From NCBI RefSeq assembly GCF_009193175.1, contig NZ_VUKE01000017.1, positions 38,628 through 102,627 on the forward strand: a stretch of 64,000 nucleotides of DNA. Reading direction: 5' to 3'. The position numbers and the translations under genes are program-made. This DNA comes from Georgenia ruanii. Its GTDB lineage: Bacteria; Actinomycetota; Actinomycetes; Actinomycetales; Actinomycetaceae. Below the pieces are notes generated by a model. That model saw only the letters and a program-made list of their open reading frames with translations, made no database searches and had not been told where the DNA came from. Below, in pieces: positions 1-11,338 of this stretch. Within the stretch, counting starts at the first letter, position 1; every line of letters starts with the position of its first letter.

Positions 1-407
1 GCCGCGGCGAGCACCCACCCGTCGGCGAGACGAGCGCCCGGCCCGGGGCGTGCGGAGACCAGAAACGTCGCCAGTCCCGCCACCACGACGAGTGCGTAGA
101 GCCACTCGCGTGCGCTGGGGCGCCGGCCGTTGAGCAGCGCGCTGGCCGGCAGGGCGAACAACATCTCCGAGACCAGGAGAGGCTGGACGGCGGCGAGCTG
201 CCCGGCCGAGAGAGCGAGGGCCTGCAACCCCATGCCCGCCGCGCCCGCGACGAATCCCAGCAGCCAGACGGGGCGCCGGGACAGGCCCAGCAGAAGCCCC
301 ATCCCGAGCCCGGAGGCCGCGGGTGCGCGCGCGGCGGCGCGCTGCTGCAGCACGCTCGACATCGCGAAGCAGATCGCCGCGAGCAGCGCGGTGAGCAAAG
401 CCACCAC
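1..407 (-). CDS. DMT/EamA-like membrane transporter, N-terminal part (cut by window edge)
   Basis: The reading frame is open from GTG 407 to the first base of the window, about 135 codons, so only the N-terminal part is present. The translation is strongly hydrophobic, with helices near residues 1-14, 30-45, 52-70, 75-95 and 100-115 separated by short charged loops (SRRP, NGRRPSAREW). This resembles the drug/metabolite transporter superfamily, in which two repeats of five helices form an exporter. The gene starts one base after the stop of the deacetylase, so the two are probably co-transcribed. The substrate cannot be predicted. The GTG at 404 is an alternative start. Family assignment is moderate because half the protein is missing. 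Confidence 0.6.
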   Translation of the reverse strand, partial: MVALLTALLAAICFAMSSVLQQRAAARAPAASGLGMGLLLGLSRRPVWLLGFVAGAAGMGLQALALSAGQLAAVQPLLVSEMLFALPASALLNGRRPSAREWLYALVVVAGLATFLVSARPGPGARLADGWVLAA

Positions 408-408
408 G

Positions 409-1230
409 TCAGCGCCCCACGTGCTCGGTCAACGTCCGCACCTGCCAGCGGCGGGCCTGCACGTGCGCGGCCAGCAAGGGGAGCGCGCGGACCGTCCCGC
501 GCCACGAGCCGGGCTCGCTGGTGCAGTCGGAGTCGTGCAAGAGAACGGTTCCGCCGTCCCGCAGGGTGCGCAGCACCGTCGCCGTGATCGCCTCGGCCGG
601 CGCGGAGATCCAGTCCCGCCCCCACGCCGTCCACAGCACCGGCCGCAGCGCGGCCCGCCGGGCCGCCCACATCGTCCCGCCCGACATCACGCCGTACGGG
701 GGCCGGAACCAGTACGGCGCACGACCAGTGACGTCGCCGATCAGCCCCTTCGCGCGTTCGAGGTCCACCCGCAGCGCCAGCGGGCCGCGCGCCAGATGAT
801 TTCGGTGCAGGTAGCCGTGCACGCCGATCTCGTGGCCCGCCGCCACGATGTCGCGCGCCACGTCCGGGTAGCGGGCCACCTGGGAGCCGAGGAGGAAGAA
901 CGTCACCCGCCAACCGAGGACCTCGAGGACCTCGAGGACGGCGGGCGTACCCCTCGGGTCCGGGCCGTCGTCGAAACTCACCGCGATCCCGCCCGGTGCC
1001 CCCACGCCGCTGAGGCGAGGCAGGAAGGCCTGGCGCAGCAGCCGGCCACGCGTCAACGCCGGTGCGGCATGGGCTGTGAGCAGCCCGACTGATGCCGCCA
1101 GGAGAACCCAAGGCCCCGCTGTGGGACGGTCCACGGCGAAGACCCGCGACGAGGGGCTGGTAGACCAGCGGGTCCACGAATCCACGTGACGAAACCTTCC
1201 CGTGGCACGGGCGTGCGGCCACTCCACCAT
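409..1230 (-). CDS. Polysaccharide deacetylase (NodB homology domain), membrane-anchored
   Basis: This 273-residue protein has a hydrophobic segment near residues 40-60 (WVLLAASVGLLTAHAAPAL), then a NodB-type carbohydrate esterase 4 domain. Visible catalytic motifs are SFDDGPDP (metal-binding Asp pair), HEIGVHGYLH (metal-binding histidines) and RPPYG, and late in the protein VLLHDSD. Such enzymes remove N- or O-acetyl groups from peptidoglycan or surface polysaccharide; the anchor places the domain outside the membrane. The substrate is not evident. The putative transporter follows directly downstream. No clear Shine-Dalgarno precedes ATG 1230; a TATTAT box lies further upstream on this strand. 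Confidence 0.85.
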   Translation of the reverse strand: MVEWPHARATGRFRHVDSWTRWSTSPSSRVFAVDRPTAGPWVLLAASVGLLTAHAAPALTRGRLLRQAFLPRLSGVGAPGGIAVSFDDGPDPRGTPAVLEVLEVLGWRVTFFLLGSQVARYPDVARDIVAAGHEIGVHGYLHRNHLARGPLALRVDLERAKGLIGDVTGRAPYWFRPPYGVMSGGTMWAARRAALRPVLWTAWGRDWISAPAEAITATVLRTLRDGGTVLLHDSDCTSEPGSWRGTVRALPLLAAHVQARRWQVRTLTEHVGR

Positions 1231-1392
1231 CTACACGGCAGGTAATAATACGGCCACTGCGGTATCCCTGGTCGCAGGCCAGATCACGGAGCGCCGTTCT
1301 GGCGCGCAACACTGGGGTTTGGGCGGGTCGGTCCCTGGATGACACGCCGTGATTCACCGATCTCCAGCGCCGGTAGCACCTGAGTTAGCACA

Positions 1393-1406
1393 TGAACGAG
1401 CGTTCA
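1393..1406. promoter_or_regulatory. 14-bp operator-like palindrome TGAACG-AG-CGTTCA
   Basis: Six-base arms are perfectly complementary around AG. The AACG..CGTT form resembles TetR-family operators. It overlaps the stop codon of the decayed permease fragment and lies 163 bp upstream of the deacetylase start, so it could be a leftover or a working site for that gene. No TetR gene is present in the window. Confidence 0.35.
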
Positions 1407-1847
1407 CATCGGGGCCGGTCCTGCGTGCTGGAGGGAGGTGACGTGGTGTAGCTGATGCTCACCCGGCCAGGCGGCGGGTGAGGCGAGCCGAGAACTGGTC
1501 GCCAGCCAGGCGGCCCCGACAGCGCGGGTCGGCAGCGCCACGGCCATGGCGGCGATGACGAGCCAGGGCACCTCGATGGTCCAGAGCGGGTTGACCTGCG
1601 TCAGCTCGTTGCCTTTGAAGAGCACGAGCGCCGCCGCCAGCACGAGTCCCGTGAGCACTCCGAGGATCGTGCCGATCACGACGATCGTCCCCGCCTGGGC
1701 GACCACGATCCGTTTGCGGGTGGCAGGTGCGGCGCCAATGGCGGCGAGCGTGGCCAGATCGGGCCGTGACTCGGTGGCCGCCAGTGCGACCACCACCCCG
1801 GAGGTCGCATAACCCACCAGCCCTCCGGCGGACCCAGGACGGTTCAC
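1404..1847 (-). pseudogene. FtsX-type ABC permease remnant (C-terminal fragment, frameshifted)
   Basis: The frame encodes the typical last part of an FtsX/MacB-like permease: a helix (GYATSGVVVALAAT), the charged loop ESRPDLATLAAIGAAPATRKR, then two more helices. It is the C-terminal 120 or so residues of proteins that are usually 400-800 residues long; nothing upstream encodes the rest, where the tRNA-Ser terminator sits instead. Near the 3' end the frame runs past the expected terminus, while another frame of the same strand gives the family-like ending RLTRRLAG and a stop at 1459. A small indel near 1490 is therefore likely. The fragment is a degraded relic without function. Confidence 0.7.
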
Positions 1848-1902
1848 CTCCGCCAGCTCGCCCTCGACACCAGCCGCACCTACCAGCCCCAGACAACGAC
1901 AA

Positions 1903-1933
1903 AGCCCGAACCCTCAAACTGAGGGTTCGGGCT
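1903..1933 (-). terminator. Terminator downstream of tRNA-Ser
   Basis: Thirteen perfectly paired bases (AGCCCGAACCCTC with GAGGGTTCGGGCT) surround a 5-nt loop, 30 bp beyond the 3' end of tRNA-Ser on its strand. Only TTTG follows, so the U tract is weak, as is usual in this GC range. Confidence 0.75.
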
Positions 1934-1962
1934 GTCGCGGATGTCTTGCGACATCACACCGG

Positions 1963-2047
1963 CGGAGGATGGGGGATTCGAACCCCCGAGGGCTTGCACC
2001 CAACACGCTTTCCAAGCGTGCGCCATAGGCCACTAGGCGAATCCTCC
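1963..2047 (-). tRNA. tRNA-Ser (anticodon GGA)
   Basis: On the minus strand the acceptor GGAGGAT pairs with ATCCTCC and is followed by discriminator G; CCA is not encoded. The anticodon stem CACGC/GCGTG carries the loop TTGGAAA, giving anticodon GGA (serine UCC/UCU). The extra arm between anticodon and T stems is long, as expected of a class II tRNA, and the T loop reads GGTTCGAATC. Length is 85 nt. Confidence 0.95.
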
Positions 2048-2300
2048 TGGGAAAGACGGCCTCGCGGCAGACTTCCGAGAATCGAGGATACCCGACGCCC
2101 ACGACTCCCTCGACCATCGGGCCCGCCGACCGGGGTGCTCTTGCTCACCCCGCCGGGCCATCCCGGGACCCGCCGGCCCGCCTCGGTTCTTGCCGCCGTG
2201 ACCGCGTGGCCCCGCGGGCGGGCTCGGGCCCCGGTTGGTCCGTCCGCCGGTCAAGCCCCTGGTCGCTAGCCGGCCTTGCCCGGGCTCCCGTCGCGTCCGT
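2048..2300. other. Intergenic stretch between tRNA-Ser and SRP RNA
   Basis: This interval of about 250 bp has no convincing gene. It should contain the tRNA-Ser promoter at its left end. The only strong signal is the TAGACT box that follows at its right end. Confidence 0.5.
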
Positions 2301-2306
2301 TAGACT
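2301..2306 (+). promoter_or_regulatory. -10 box of the SRP RNA gene
   Basis: TAGACT stands 7 nt before the first base of the outer SRP RNA helix (G2314), the spacing expected between a SigA -10 element and its transcription start. Confidence 0.6.
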
Positions 2307-2312
2307 GGTCCG

Positions 2313-2403
2313 CGACCCCCCGTGCGGCGTCATCTTGCCGAACTCCCCCAGGGCCGGAAGGCAGCAAGGGTAGGTGAGCTCTGGCGGGTGCACGGGGGGT
2401 CCC
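2313..2403 (+). ncRNA. ffs: Bacterial small signal recognition particle RNA (4.5S-type)
   Basis: The conserved Ffh-binding region is visible as GGCCGGAAGGCAGCAAGG with GGTAGGTGAG after it. The ends close the long hairpin: GACCCCCCGTGC at 2314-2325 pairs with GCACGGGGGGTC at 2390-2401. Total length is about 90 nt, matching the small SRP RNA without an Alu domain. It sits directly upstream of dnaX, as in many actinobacteria. It forms the particle with Ffh that targets nascent membrane proteins. Confidence 0.93.
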
Positions 2404-2469
2404 TCATCCTCTCCACCGGCCCGACCGGCGTCCCTGATGCGTGTCGGTGCCCCAGCTAGGGTCAGTGTC

Positions 2470-4707
2470 GTGACAACAGCCCTGTACCGCCGCTACCGGC
2501 CGGAGACCTTCCAGGAGGTCATCGGTCAGGAGCACGTGACCGAGCCGCTGATGGCGGCGTTGCGCGCGGACCGGGTCACTCACGCCTATCTCTTCTCCGG
2601 CCCCCGCGGCTGCGGCAAGACGACGTCGGCCCGCATCCTCGCCCGCTGCCTCAACTGCGCCCAGGGCCCCACCGACACCCCGTGCGGGACGTGCCCGTCG
2701 TGCGTGGAGCTCGCCCGCGGCGGGTCGGGCTCCCTGGACGTCGTCGAGATCGACGCCGCCAGCCACAACGGCGTCGACGACGCCCGCGAGCTGCGGGAGC
2801 GGGCCAGCTTCGCGCCGGCCCGGGACCGGTACAAGATCTTCATCCTCGACGAGGCCCACATGGTCACGCCGCAGGGCTTCAACGCCCTGCTCAAGCTCGT
2901 CGAGGAGCCCCCGGAGCACGTGAAGTTCATCTTCGCGACGACGGAGCCGGACAAGGTCATCGGCACGATCCGCTCCCGCACGCACCACTACCCCTTCCGG
3001 CTGGTCCCGCCGGAGAGCCTGCTCGCCTACCTCGAGCAGCTGTGCGCCGCCGAGGGTGTCCAGGTGGGCGGCGGCGTGCTGCCGATGGTGGTGCGCGCGG
3101 GCGGGGGCTCGGTGCGCGACACCCTCTCCGTGCTCGACCAGCTCATCGCCGGCGCGCAGGACGGCGCCCTGGACTACGACCGCGCCGTGGCCCTGCTGGG
3201 CTACACCGACGCGGCCCTGCTCGACGACGTCGTCGACGCCATCGCCGCCCGCGACGGGGCCAGCCTGTTCCGGGTGGTCGACCGGGTCATCGGTACCGGG
3301 CACGACCCACGCCGGTTCGTCGAGGACCTCCTGCAGCGCCTGCGCGACCTGGTCGTCATCGCCATGGCGGGCGAGCACGCCGCCGCCGCACTGCGCGGGG
3401 TGCCCTCGGACCAGCTCGACCGCATGCGCGCCCAGGCCCAGGCGCTCGGCCCCGCCCAGGTGTCCCGCGCCGCCGACCTCGTCAACGACGCGCTCACCGA
3501 GATGACCGGCGCCACCTCCCCGCGCCTGCAGCTCGAGCTGCTGTGCGCGCGGATCCTCCTGCCCGGTGCGGACGCCGGCGAGGCCGGCTACGGCGCCCGG
3601 CTGGACCGCCTCGAGCACCAGGTCGCTACCGGCGCGCGCCCCGCGGCGACATCCGGCGCCCTGGCCGCCGTCGCGCCCGCCGCCCCGGCACCCGCCCCGG
3701 CGCCCGCCGCTGCGGCACCCGGCCCCGCGCCCACGGACACGTCCCCGGCGGCCGCCCCTGCTCCGGCCACCGCCCCCGCTCCGGCCGCGCCCGCCGCGCC
3801 GGCTGTGGCGGCAGACGGCGCTCCGGACGCCCGGCCGGCCGGCACCGCGCCCGTCGCCGGACGACCGGCGCCCTCGTCGGCCCCGGCCCGGCCCGCCGTC
3901 ACGCCCGCGGCGCCCGCCGGTCCCGCCGCGCCCACCGGTCCCACCGCGCTCGCCCAGGGCGGCGCGGACGACGGCGGCGCCGACGCGGAGATGATCCGCA
4001 ACCGGTGGTCCGAGGTCGTGGCGACGCTCGCACGCATGAAGCGGTCCACCTGGACCCTGGTGTCCCAGAACGCCCACGTGGGCGAGGTCGCCGGCGGGGT
4101 TCTGCGGCTCGTGTTCACCACCGCCGGCCTGGCCACCGCCTTCCGCAACGGCCCGCACGCCGCGCCCGTGCAGCAGGCCCTCGCCGAGACGCTCGGGGTG
4201 CGCCTGCGCATCGAGGCCGTCGCGGCCGACGGGTCCGGCGCCCCGGGGCTCGCGGGTCGGGCGGCGCCCACCCCTGCCGCGGCGCCCGTGCCGAGCGCCG
4301 CCACGCCGCCGAGCGCGGTCCTCAGCGCCCGCGCGAGCTGGCAGAGCCCCGCCACACCCAGCGCCGCCTCCCCGGCCGCCCCCGGCCCCGCGGCGCCGGC
4401 GGTCCCCGCCCCGGAGGACGACTACCCGCTGCCGCCGGAGCCGGTCGACGACGAGGGCCCCCACCCGGACGGTGCCGCGGCGTTCGCGCCGGCGCCCGCC
4501 GCCAGACCGGCCACGGCGCCGCCCGCGCCCGCCGCCCCGGCTCCGGTGCCGGCGCCCCGGCCCACGGTCTCGCCCGCCGACGACGTCGCCTCCTTCGACG
4601 ACCCTGACGCCGAGGGCTCCGGCCTGGTCGGCGCGCCTCTCGTGGCCAAGGTGCTCGGCGGCACAGTTATCGAGGAGATCGCCGTGCCGCCGCAGGGGGC
4701 GATGTGA
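2470..4707 (+). CDS. dnaX: DNA polymerase III subunit gamma/tau
   Basis: This is the clamp-loader ATPase of the replisome. The N-terminal AAA+ module shows the family start [13 protein letters not shown], Walker A GPRGCGKT at residues 44-51, zinc-binding Cys63/72/75/78, Walker B ILDEAHM and the sensor/arginine-finger segment [12 protein letters not shown]. Residues beyond about 390 form Ala/Pro-rich linkers around a folded tau-like segment ([22 protein letters not shown]). GTG 2470 is chosen because family homology begins there, upstream starts fall in or next to the SRP RNA, and TAGGGT lies 7 nt before it, a leaderless arrangement. The stop overlaps the recR start. The total of 745 residues fits actinobacterial DnaX. 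Confidence 0.95.
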   Translation: MTTALYRRYRPETFQEVIGQEHVTEPLMAALRADRVTHAYLFSGPRGCGKTTSARILARCLNCAQGPTDTPCGTCPSCVELARGGSGSLDVVEIDAASHNGVDDARELRERASFAPARDRYKIFILDEAHMVTPQGFNALLKLVEEPPEHVKFIFATTEPDKVIGTIRSRTHHYPFRLVPPESLLAYLEQLCAAEGVQVGGGVLPMVVRAGGGSVRDTLSVLDQLIAGAQDGALDYDRAVALLGYTDAALLDDVVDAIAARDGASLFRVVDRVIGTGHDPRRFVEDLLQRLRDLVVIAMAGEHAAAALRGVPSDQLDRMRAQAQALGPAQVSRAADLVNDALTEMTGATSPRLQLELLCARILLPGADAGEAGYGARLDRLEHQVATGARPAATSGALAAVAPAAPAPAPAPAAAAPGPAPTDTSPAAAPAPATAPAPAAPAAPAVAADGAPDARPAGTAPVAGRPAPSSAPARPAVTPAAPAGPAAPTGPTALAQGGADDGGADAEMIRNRWSEVVATLARMKRSTWTLVSQNAHVGEVAGGVLRLVFTTAGLATAFRNGPHAAPVQQALAETLGVRLRIEAVAADGSGAPGLAGRAAPTPAAAPVPSAATPPSAVLSARASWQSPATPSAASPAAPGPAAPAVPAPEDDYPLPPEPVDDEGPHPDGAAAFAPAPAARPATAPPAPAAPAPVPAPRPTVSPADDVASFDDPDAEGSGLVGAPLVAKVLGGTVIEEIAVPPQGAM

Positions 4708-5315
4708 TGGCTGGGGTCTACGAGGGTGCCGTCCAGGACCTCATCGACGAGCTCGGCCAGCTGCCAGGCGTGGGTCCCAAGAGCGCCCAGCGCATCGCGT
4801 TCCACATCCTCTCGGCGGACGCCGACGTCGTCGCGCGCCTGGTCAACGCCCTCACCCAGGTCAAGGAGCGGGTCCGCTTCTGCGAGATCTGCGGCAACGT
4901 CTCCGAGGGGCCGCGCTGCCGGATCTGCGAGGACCCGCGGCGCAACCCCACCGTGCTCTGCGTGGTGGAGGAGGCCAAGGACGTCGTCGCGATCGAGCGC
5001 ACCCGGGAGTTCCGCGGCCGGTACCACGTGCTCGGCGGGGCCATCAACCCCATCGACGGCGTCGGCCCGGACGACCTGCGCATCCGCGAGCTGATGACCC
5101 GCCTGGCCGACGGGGAGGTGGAGGAGGTCATCCTCGCCACCGACCCGAACATCGAGGGCGAGGCCACGGCCACCTACCTCGCGCGGCTGCTGCGCGGAAT
5201 GGGGATCGCCGTCTCCCGCCTCGCCTCCGGGCTGCCCGTGGGCGGCGACCTCGAGTACGCCGACGAGGTCACCCTGGGCCGGGCGTTCGAGGGCCGGCGG
5301 CGCGTCGAGTCCTGA
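4707..5315 (+). CDS. recR: Recombination mediator RecR
   Basis: RecR works with RecO (and RecF) to load RecA on gapped DNA. The 202-residue product begins [29 protein letters not shown], containing the helix-hairpin-helix LPGVGPKSA. It continues with the zinc finger C-X2-C-X8-C-X2-C ([16 protein letters not shown]) and a TOPRIM domain ([14 protein letters not shown] and [15 protein letters not shown]). ATG 4707 overlaps the dnaX stop (ATGA), so translational coupling is likely; GTG 4704 is a possible alternative. The dnaX-recR pair is widely conserved. Confidence 0.96.
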   Translation: MAGVYEGAVQDLIDELGQLPGVGPKSAQRIAFHILSADADVVARLVNALTQVKERVRFCEICGNVSEGPRCRICEDPRRNPTVLCVVEEAKDVVAIERTREFRGRYHVLGGAINPIDGVGPDDLRIRELMTRLADGEVEEVILATDPNIEGEATATYLARLLRGMGIAVSRLASGLPVGGDLEYADEVTLGRAFEGRRRVES

Positions 5316-5378
5316 CGCCCCGGCCTCCGCGCGGGCCCGCCGCCCGGCCACCCTCGCTGACGTGGTGAGATACCCGTC

Positions 5379-6164
5379 GTGCCACCGGAGATCGACACCC
5401 TCGCCCTCGTGCTGCTCGTCCTCGCGGGCCTGACCGCCGGGTGGGTGGACGCGGTCGTGGGCGGTGGTGGGCTCGTCCAGCTGCCGGCGCTGCTCCTCAT
5501 GCCGGGCCTGACCCCGCTGCAGGCGCTGGCCACCAACAAGGTTGGCTCCATCATGGGCACCTCGACCAGCGCCCTGACCTACTACCGGCGGGTGGGCCCG
5601 GACCTGCGCACCGCCGCGCCGATGGCGATCGCCGCGTTCCTCGCCGCCGTCGGGGGCGCCGCCGTGGCCAGCCGGATCCCCGCCGCCGCGTTTACCCCGA
5701 TCATCCTCGTCGCCTGCGTGTCCGTCGGCGCCTGGACGCTGGCCCGTCCCGCGCTCGGGCGCACCACCGCGCTGCGGTGGGAGGGGCGCCGGCACGTCGC
5801 CGCCGCGCTCGGGCTCGGCCTGCTCATCGGCGCCTACGACGGCGTCCTGGGCCCGGGCACCGGCAGCTTCCTCGTCATCGCCCTCGTCGGGGTGCTCGGG
5901 TATGCGTTCCTGCCGGCCTCCGCGATCGCCAAGATCGTCAACTTCGCCACCAACCTCGGTGCGCTCGCCTTCTTCGTCCCGCATGGCGCCGTGGTCTGGC
6001 CGCTCGGGCTGGTGGTCGGCACGGCCAACCTCGTCGGCGCCTACATCGGCGCCCGCATGGCGGTGGCCCGCGGCAGCGCCTTCGTCCGTGTGATCTTCGT
6101 CCTCGTCGTCGGCGCGCTGGTGATCCGGCTGGCCTGGCAGACCGCCGACCAGTACTGGATCTGA
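5379..6164 (+). CDS. TSUP-family membrane permease (TauE/SafE type)
   Basis: The 261-residue protein has about eight hydrophobic helices in two halves, each beginning with a TauE/SafE-like motif: GWVDAVVGGGGLVQLPALL near residue 20 and IGAYDGVLGPGTGSFLVIAL near 150. The second half also has ATNLGALAFF. The family exports or takes up sulfite, sulfonates and other small organic anions across the cytoplasmic membrane; the substrate here is unknown. The gene stands alone between recR and ask, starting at GTG 5379 with no obvious Shine-Dalgarno. Confidence 0.9.
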   Translation: MPPEIDTLALVLLVLAGLTAGWVDAVVGGGGLVQLPALLLMPGLTPLQALATNKVGSIMGTSTSALTYYRRVGPDLRTAAPMAIAAFLAAVGGAAVASRIPAAAFTPIILVACVSVGAWTLARPALGRTTALRWEGRRHVAAALGLGLLIGAYDGVLGPGTGSFLVIALVGVLGYAFLPASAIAKIVNFATNLGALAFFVPHGAVVWPLGLVVGTANLVGAYIGARMAVARGSAFVRVIFVLVVGALVIRLAWQTADQYWI

Positions 6165-6336
6165 CACGAAACGGCGCGCCGCGGCCGCGCCCGGGGCACC
6201 CCGACCGGGCGGCCATGTGGCGTCCACCATCCGGATCCGTCGCTGACCGCAGCATGAGACGCACCTAGACTGGTGCGGGTCAGCGGCGGCGGAGTATCGC
6301 ATCCCGCCGCCTTCCCACCGGTACCGGAGCACACTC

Positions 6337-8702
<2,366 letters not shown>

Positions 8703-8714
8703 CGACGCCGACGG

Positions 8715-8749
8715 GGCCGCAGCCAGCTCGACGAGCCGGCTGCGGCCCT
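8715..8749 (+). terminator. Terminator of the lysC-asd operon
   Basis: GGGCCGCAGCC at 8715-8725 pairs with GGCTGCGGCCC at 8739-8749, and the loop can itself close as GCTC/GAGC. It is followed by TGTCG. The position right after asd supports intrinsic termination. Confidence 0.75.
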
Positions 8750-8835
8750 GTCGCATGCCTGCGCGACCCTGGCCACGCCGCCGGCCCGGCCCGTAGGCTG
8801 ACGGCGCAACCCTGCCGCCGCTGTCAGGAGCCGAC

Positions 8836-9225
8836 ATGACCGAGAGCACGCCGCAGCGCCCCACCGTCATGTGGTGGGAGGTGCCCGTCACCGACCTCGC
8901 CCGGGGCAAGGAGTTCTACGGTGCGGTCTTCGGGTGGAGCTACACCCCGATGGGCGACGACGAGAACTACGCCATCATCACCGTCGGCGGGGACTTCGTC
9001 GGGGGCCTGTACAAGGCCCCGCCGGACACCCCGACCGCGCCGTCCGTGCGCATCTACGTCAACGTCGAGGACCTCGAGGCGACCCTGCAGGCGGTCGAGG
9101 CGGCGGGTGGGTCGGTGACCACGCCGCGCACCGAGGTCGGCGGCGACATGGGCTGGTGGGCGGAGATCGCCGACCCGGACGGGCGCTGGCTGGGACTGAC
9201 CACGAGCAACCCGCCGCGGGGCTGA
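8836..9225 (+). CDS. VOC-family (glyoxalase/bleomycin-resistance fold) protein
   Basis: The 129-residue protein starts VMWWEVPVTDLARGKEFYGAVFGW, typical of VOC-fold proteins, and ends with the second half-module motif GWWAEIADPDGRWLGL. The fold binds a metal and small ligands; members include glyoxalases, extradiol dioxygenases and resistance proteins, and no specific activity can be assigned. AGGAG lies 6 nt before ATG 8836, and TAGGCT near 8794 is a possible -10 box. The gene converges on the S9 peptidase gene. Confidence 0.85.
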   Translation: MTESTPQRPTVMWWEVPVTDLARGKEFYGAVFGWSYTPMGDDENYAIITVGGDFVGGLYKAPPDTPTAPSVRIYVNVEDLEATLQAVEAAGGSVTTPRTEVGGDMGWWAEIADPDGRWLGLTTSNPPRG

Positions 9226-9272
9226 GCCCCGCCCCTCCGCGACCGCCCTGCCCTTGTGGCCGCAACCAACCT

Positions 9273-9306
9273 GCCAGCCTGGCTGCGACCAGAAGGGCAG
9301 GCTGGC
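9273..9306. terminator. Bidirectional terminator between VOC and S9 peptidase genes
   Basis: GCCAGCCTG at 9273-9281 pairs with CAGGCTGGC at 9298-9306 around a 16-nt loop. It lies between two convergent genes, so it can serve both. Confidence 0.6.
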
Positions 9307-9333
9307 TGCGCCCAGTGGCGAAAGGGCCGGGGG

Positions 9334-11196
9334 TCAGGGCCGGTCGGGCAGGTGGCGGCGCACGAAGTCGAGCTGGCGGCGCAGCTGGGCCACCTCCTCG
9401 TCGTCGACCACGCTGCCGTGCCCGGCGCCGTAGGTGTACAGCTCCACCTCGCCGGGGTAGTCCTCGCGCGCCCGCAGCGCCCGCACGTAGTTGAGCACCT
9501 GCCCCAGCGGGCAGCGCGGGTCGTTCTCCCCGGCCATGACGAGCACCGGCGCCCGCACGGCGTCGACGTAGGTCAGCGGGCTGGCCACCCGGTAGGCCTC
9601 GGGCGCCTCCTCGGGCGAGCCGCCGAAGATCGACCGGTCGAACGCCTGCAGGTCCGGCATCTCCTCGTAGTAGGCGGTGACGTAGTCGGCCACCGGCACG
9701 TCGGCGAGGCCCACCGCCCACCGGCCGGGCTGGGTGCCCAGCCCGAGCAGGGTGAGGAACCCACCCCAGGAGGCCCCGGCCAGCACCGACCGGGCCGGGT
9801 CGACCACCCCGTCGGCCACGAGCGTGTCGTGCACCGCGGCGATGTCCTCCAGCTCGGTCAGGCCCACCCGCCCCTCGAGGGCGTCGCGCCAGGCCGACCC
9901 GTACCCGGTCGAGCCGCGGTAGTTGACGCTCACGACGGCGAACCCGTGGTCCACCCAGGCGGCGAGGTAGGCGGAGAAGGAGTCCGACCGGTGCCAGGCC
10001 GGCCCGCCGTGGACGTCGACGAGCGCGGGGAACGGACCGTCGCCCGGCGGCACGCGCAGCAGCGCGTGCACCCGCCCGCCGGGCCCGTCGGCCCACACGT
10101 CGCGCACCGGCACCGACGGGGCCGCCCGCAGCCCCTGCGGGGCGAGGATCTCCCGGCCCGTGGTGGCCGAGACCACGGTGCGCGGGCTCGCGGCGGACGA
10201 CCACCGCAGCCACACGTCCCCGTCGGGCCGCGGGCTGGCCTCGGACACGGTGCCGTCCGCCGGGCCCACCGGGGTGGTCACCGCGCCGGCGAGCACGTGG
10301 CGGTACAGCCGGGTGCGCGCCTCGTGGTCGACGGCGACGAGCAGGGTGGCGCCGTCGGGGTACCACCAGGCGTCGGTGACCTCGCCGGGCAGCGGCGCCC
10401 CGCCGGGCAGGCGCAGGACGACGTCGTCGACCAGGCCGGTGCCCAAGTCCCACACGGCCAGCTCGGCGCGCCCCCGGCGCTCGTGGGCGAGGAGCAGCCG
10501 CAGGTCCCCGTCGCGCGGGGCGAAGTCGATGGCGGTCAGCCCGCGGCCGGGGCCGTCGTCGAGGTCGGCGACCACCGCACCGGTGTCCGCCGCGACCACC
10601 CGGAGCGCCATGTGGCGGTTGTCCCCGCGCTCGGAGTGCTCGATGGCCACGAGGTTGCCGTCGTGGGACAGCGCCGCCGCCTCGGCGTCGCACTCGTGCC
10701 GGTACAGCAGCACCAGCTCGTCCGTGCCCGGCTCCGTCGCGCCGACCACCACCTGGTGGATCGTCGTGCCCTGCTCCGAGCTGCGCCCGACGACGGCGGT
10801 GCCGTCCCGGGCGAGCAGCAGCCCGGCCGGGTAGGCGTCCGGGAGGTCGACGGGGTCCTGCACGCCGTGCCCGGGCGGGGAGCCGAAGGGCTGGCGGCGC
10901 CACCGGCCGAACTCGTCGCCGTCGGTGTCGTCGAACCACCACAGCCACCGGCCCAGCGGGTCGATCGTGGCCAGGGTGGTGCCCTGCGGCCGGTCCGTCG
11001 CCTGCACCAGCCGGCCGGTGCGCTGGTCCCAGGAGTGCACCTGCAGCACCCCGCGGGCGGTGGCCACCACGCAGGCCCGCGCCGGGGCGTCCTCGGCCCA
11101 CTCGGGCAGCTCGACCTGGTGGGCGCGCAGCCGCATCTCCCACGGCGGCGGGGGCCAGTCGGCGGCGGGGGGTCGGGCGGCGGAAGGGGTGCTCAC
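9334..11196 (-). CDS. S9-family (prolyl oligopeptidase-type) serine peptidase
   Basis: The 620-residue protein joins an N-terminal beta-propeller of about 350 residues (repeated WSWD/YPDG-type blades) to a C-terminal alpha/beta-hydrolase domain. The triad is visible: serine in LAGASWGGF, aspartate in MAGENDPRCPLGQ and histidine in GAGHGSVVDDEE. Such enzymes cleave short peptides, often N-acylated or proline-containing. No signal peptide is seen, so it is probably cytoplasmic. TACGCT lies 6 nt before GTG 11196, indicating leaderless translation. It is transcribed away from the prpB-like gene. Confidence 0.93.
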   Translation of the reverse strand: MSTPSAARPPAADWPPPPWEMRLRAHQVELPEWAEDAPARACVVATARGVLQVHSWDQRTGRLVQATDRPQGTTLATIDPLGRWLWWFDDTDGDEFGRWRRQPFGSPPGHGVQDPVDLPDAYPAGLLLARDGTAVVGRSSEQGTTIHQVVVGATEPGTDELVLLYRHECDAEAAALSHDGNLVAIEHSERGDNRHMALRVVAADTGAVVADLDDGPGRGLTAIDFAPRDGDLRLLLAHERRGRAELAVWDLGTGLVDDVVLRLPGGAPLPGEVTDAWWYPDGATLLVAVDHEARTRLYRHVLAGAVTTPVGPADGTVSEASPRPDGDVWLRWSSAASPRTVVSATTGREILAPQGLRAAPSVPVRDVWADGPGGRVHALLRVPPGDGPFPALVDVHGGPAWHRSDSFSAYLAAWVDHGFAVVSVNYRGSTGYGSAWRDALEGRVGLTELEDIAAVHDTLVADGVVDPARSVLAGASWGGFLTLLGLGTQPGRWAVGLADVPVADYVTAYYEEMPDLQAFDRSIFGGSPEEAPEAYRVASPLTYVDAVRAPVLVMAGENDPRCPLGQVLNYVRALRAREDYPGEVELYTYGAGHGSVVDDEEVAQLRRQLDFVRRHLPDRP

Positions 11197-11338
11197 CCTC
11201 GCAGCGTAGAGCCGCCCGGGCGGTGGCCGCCGCGGCCCCGAGGTGCCACCGCGGCGCGGGGCGCGGCATCATGGAACGTCCCTCGCCCGGCCACCGTTTT
11301 ACCGGTCACCGCTGACCCGCGCAGAAGAGGGGGCACCG

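Noticed and set aside
1903..1933. Considered as part of an attachment site at tRNA-Ser
   Set aside because: No direct repeat of the tRNA 3' end and no integrase were found; it fits a terminator instead.
2374..2469. Upstream extension of dnaX
   Set aside because: It begins inside the SRP RNA, and DnaX homology starts only at residue 32 of that frame.
6165..6336. Possible riboswitch (lysine) upstream of lysC
   Set aside because: The leader after the -10 box is only about 57 nt, too short, and no conserved riboswitch core was recognised.
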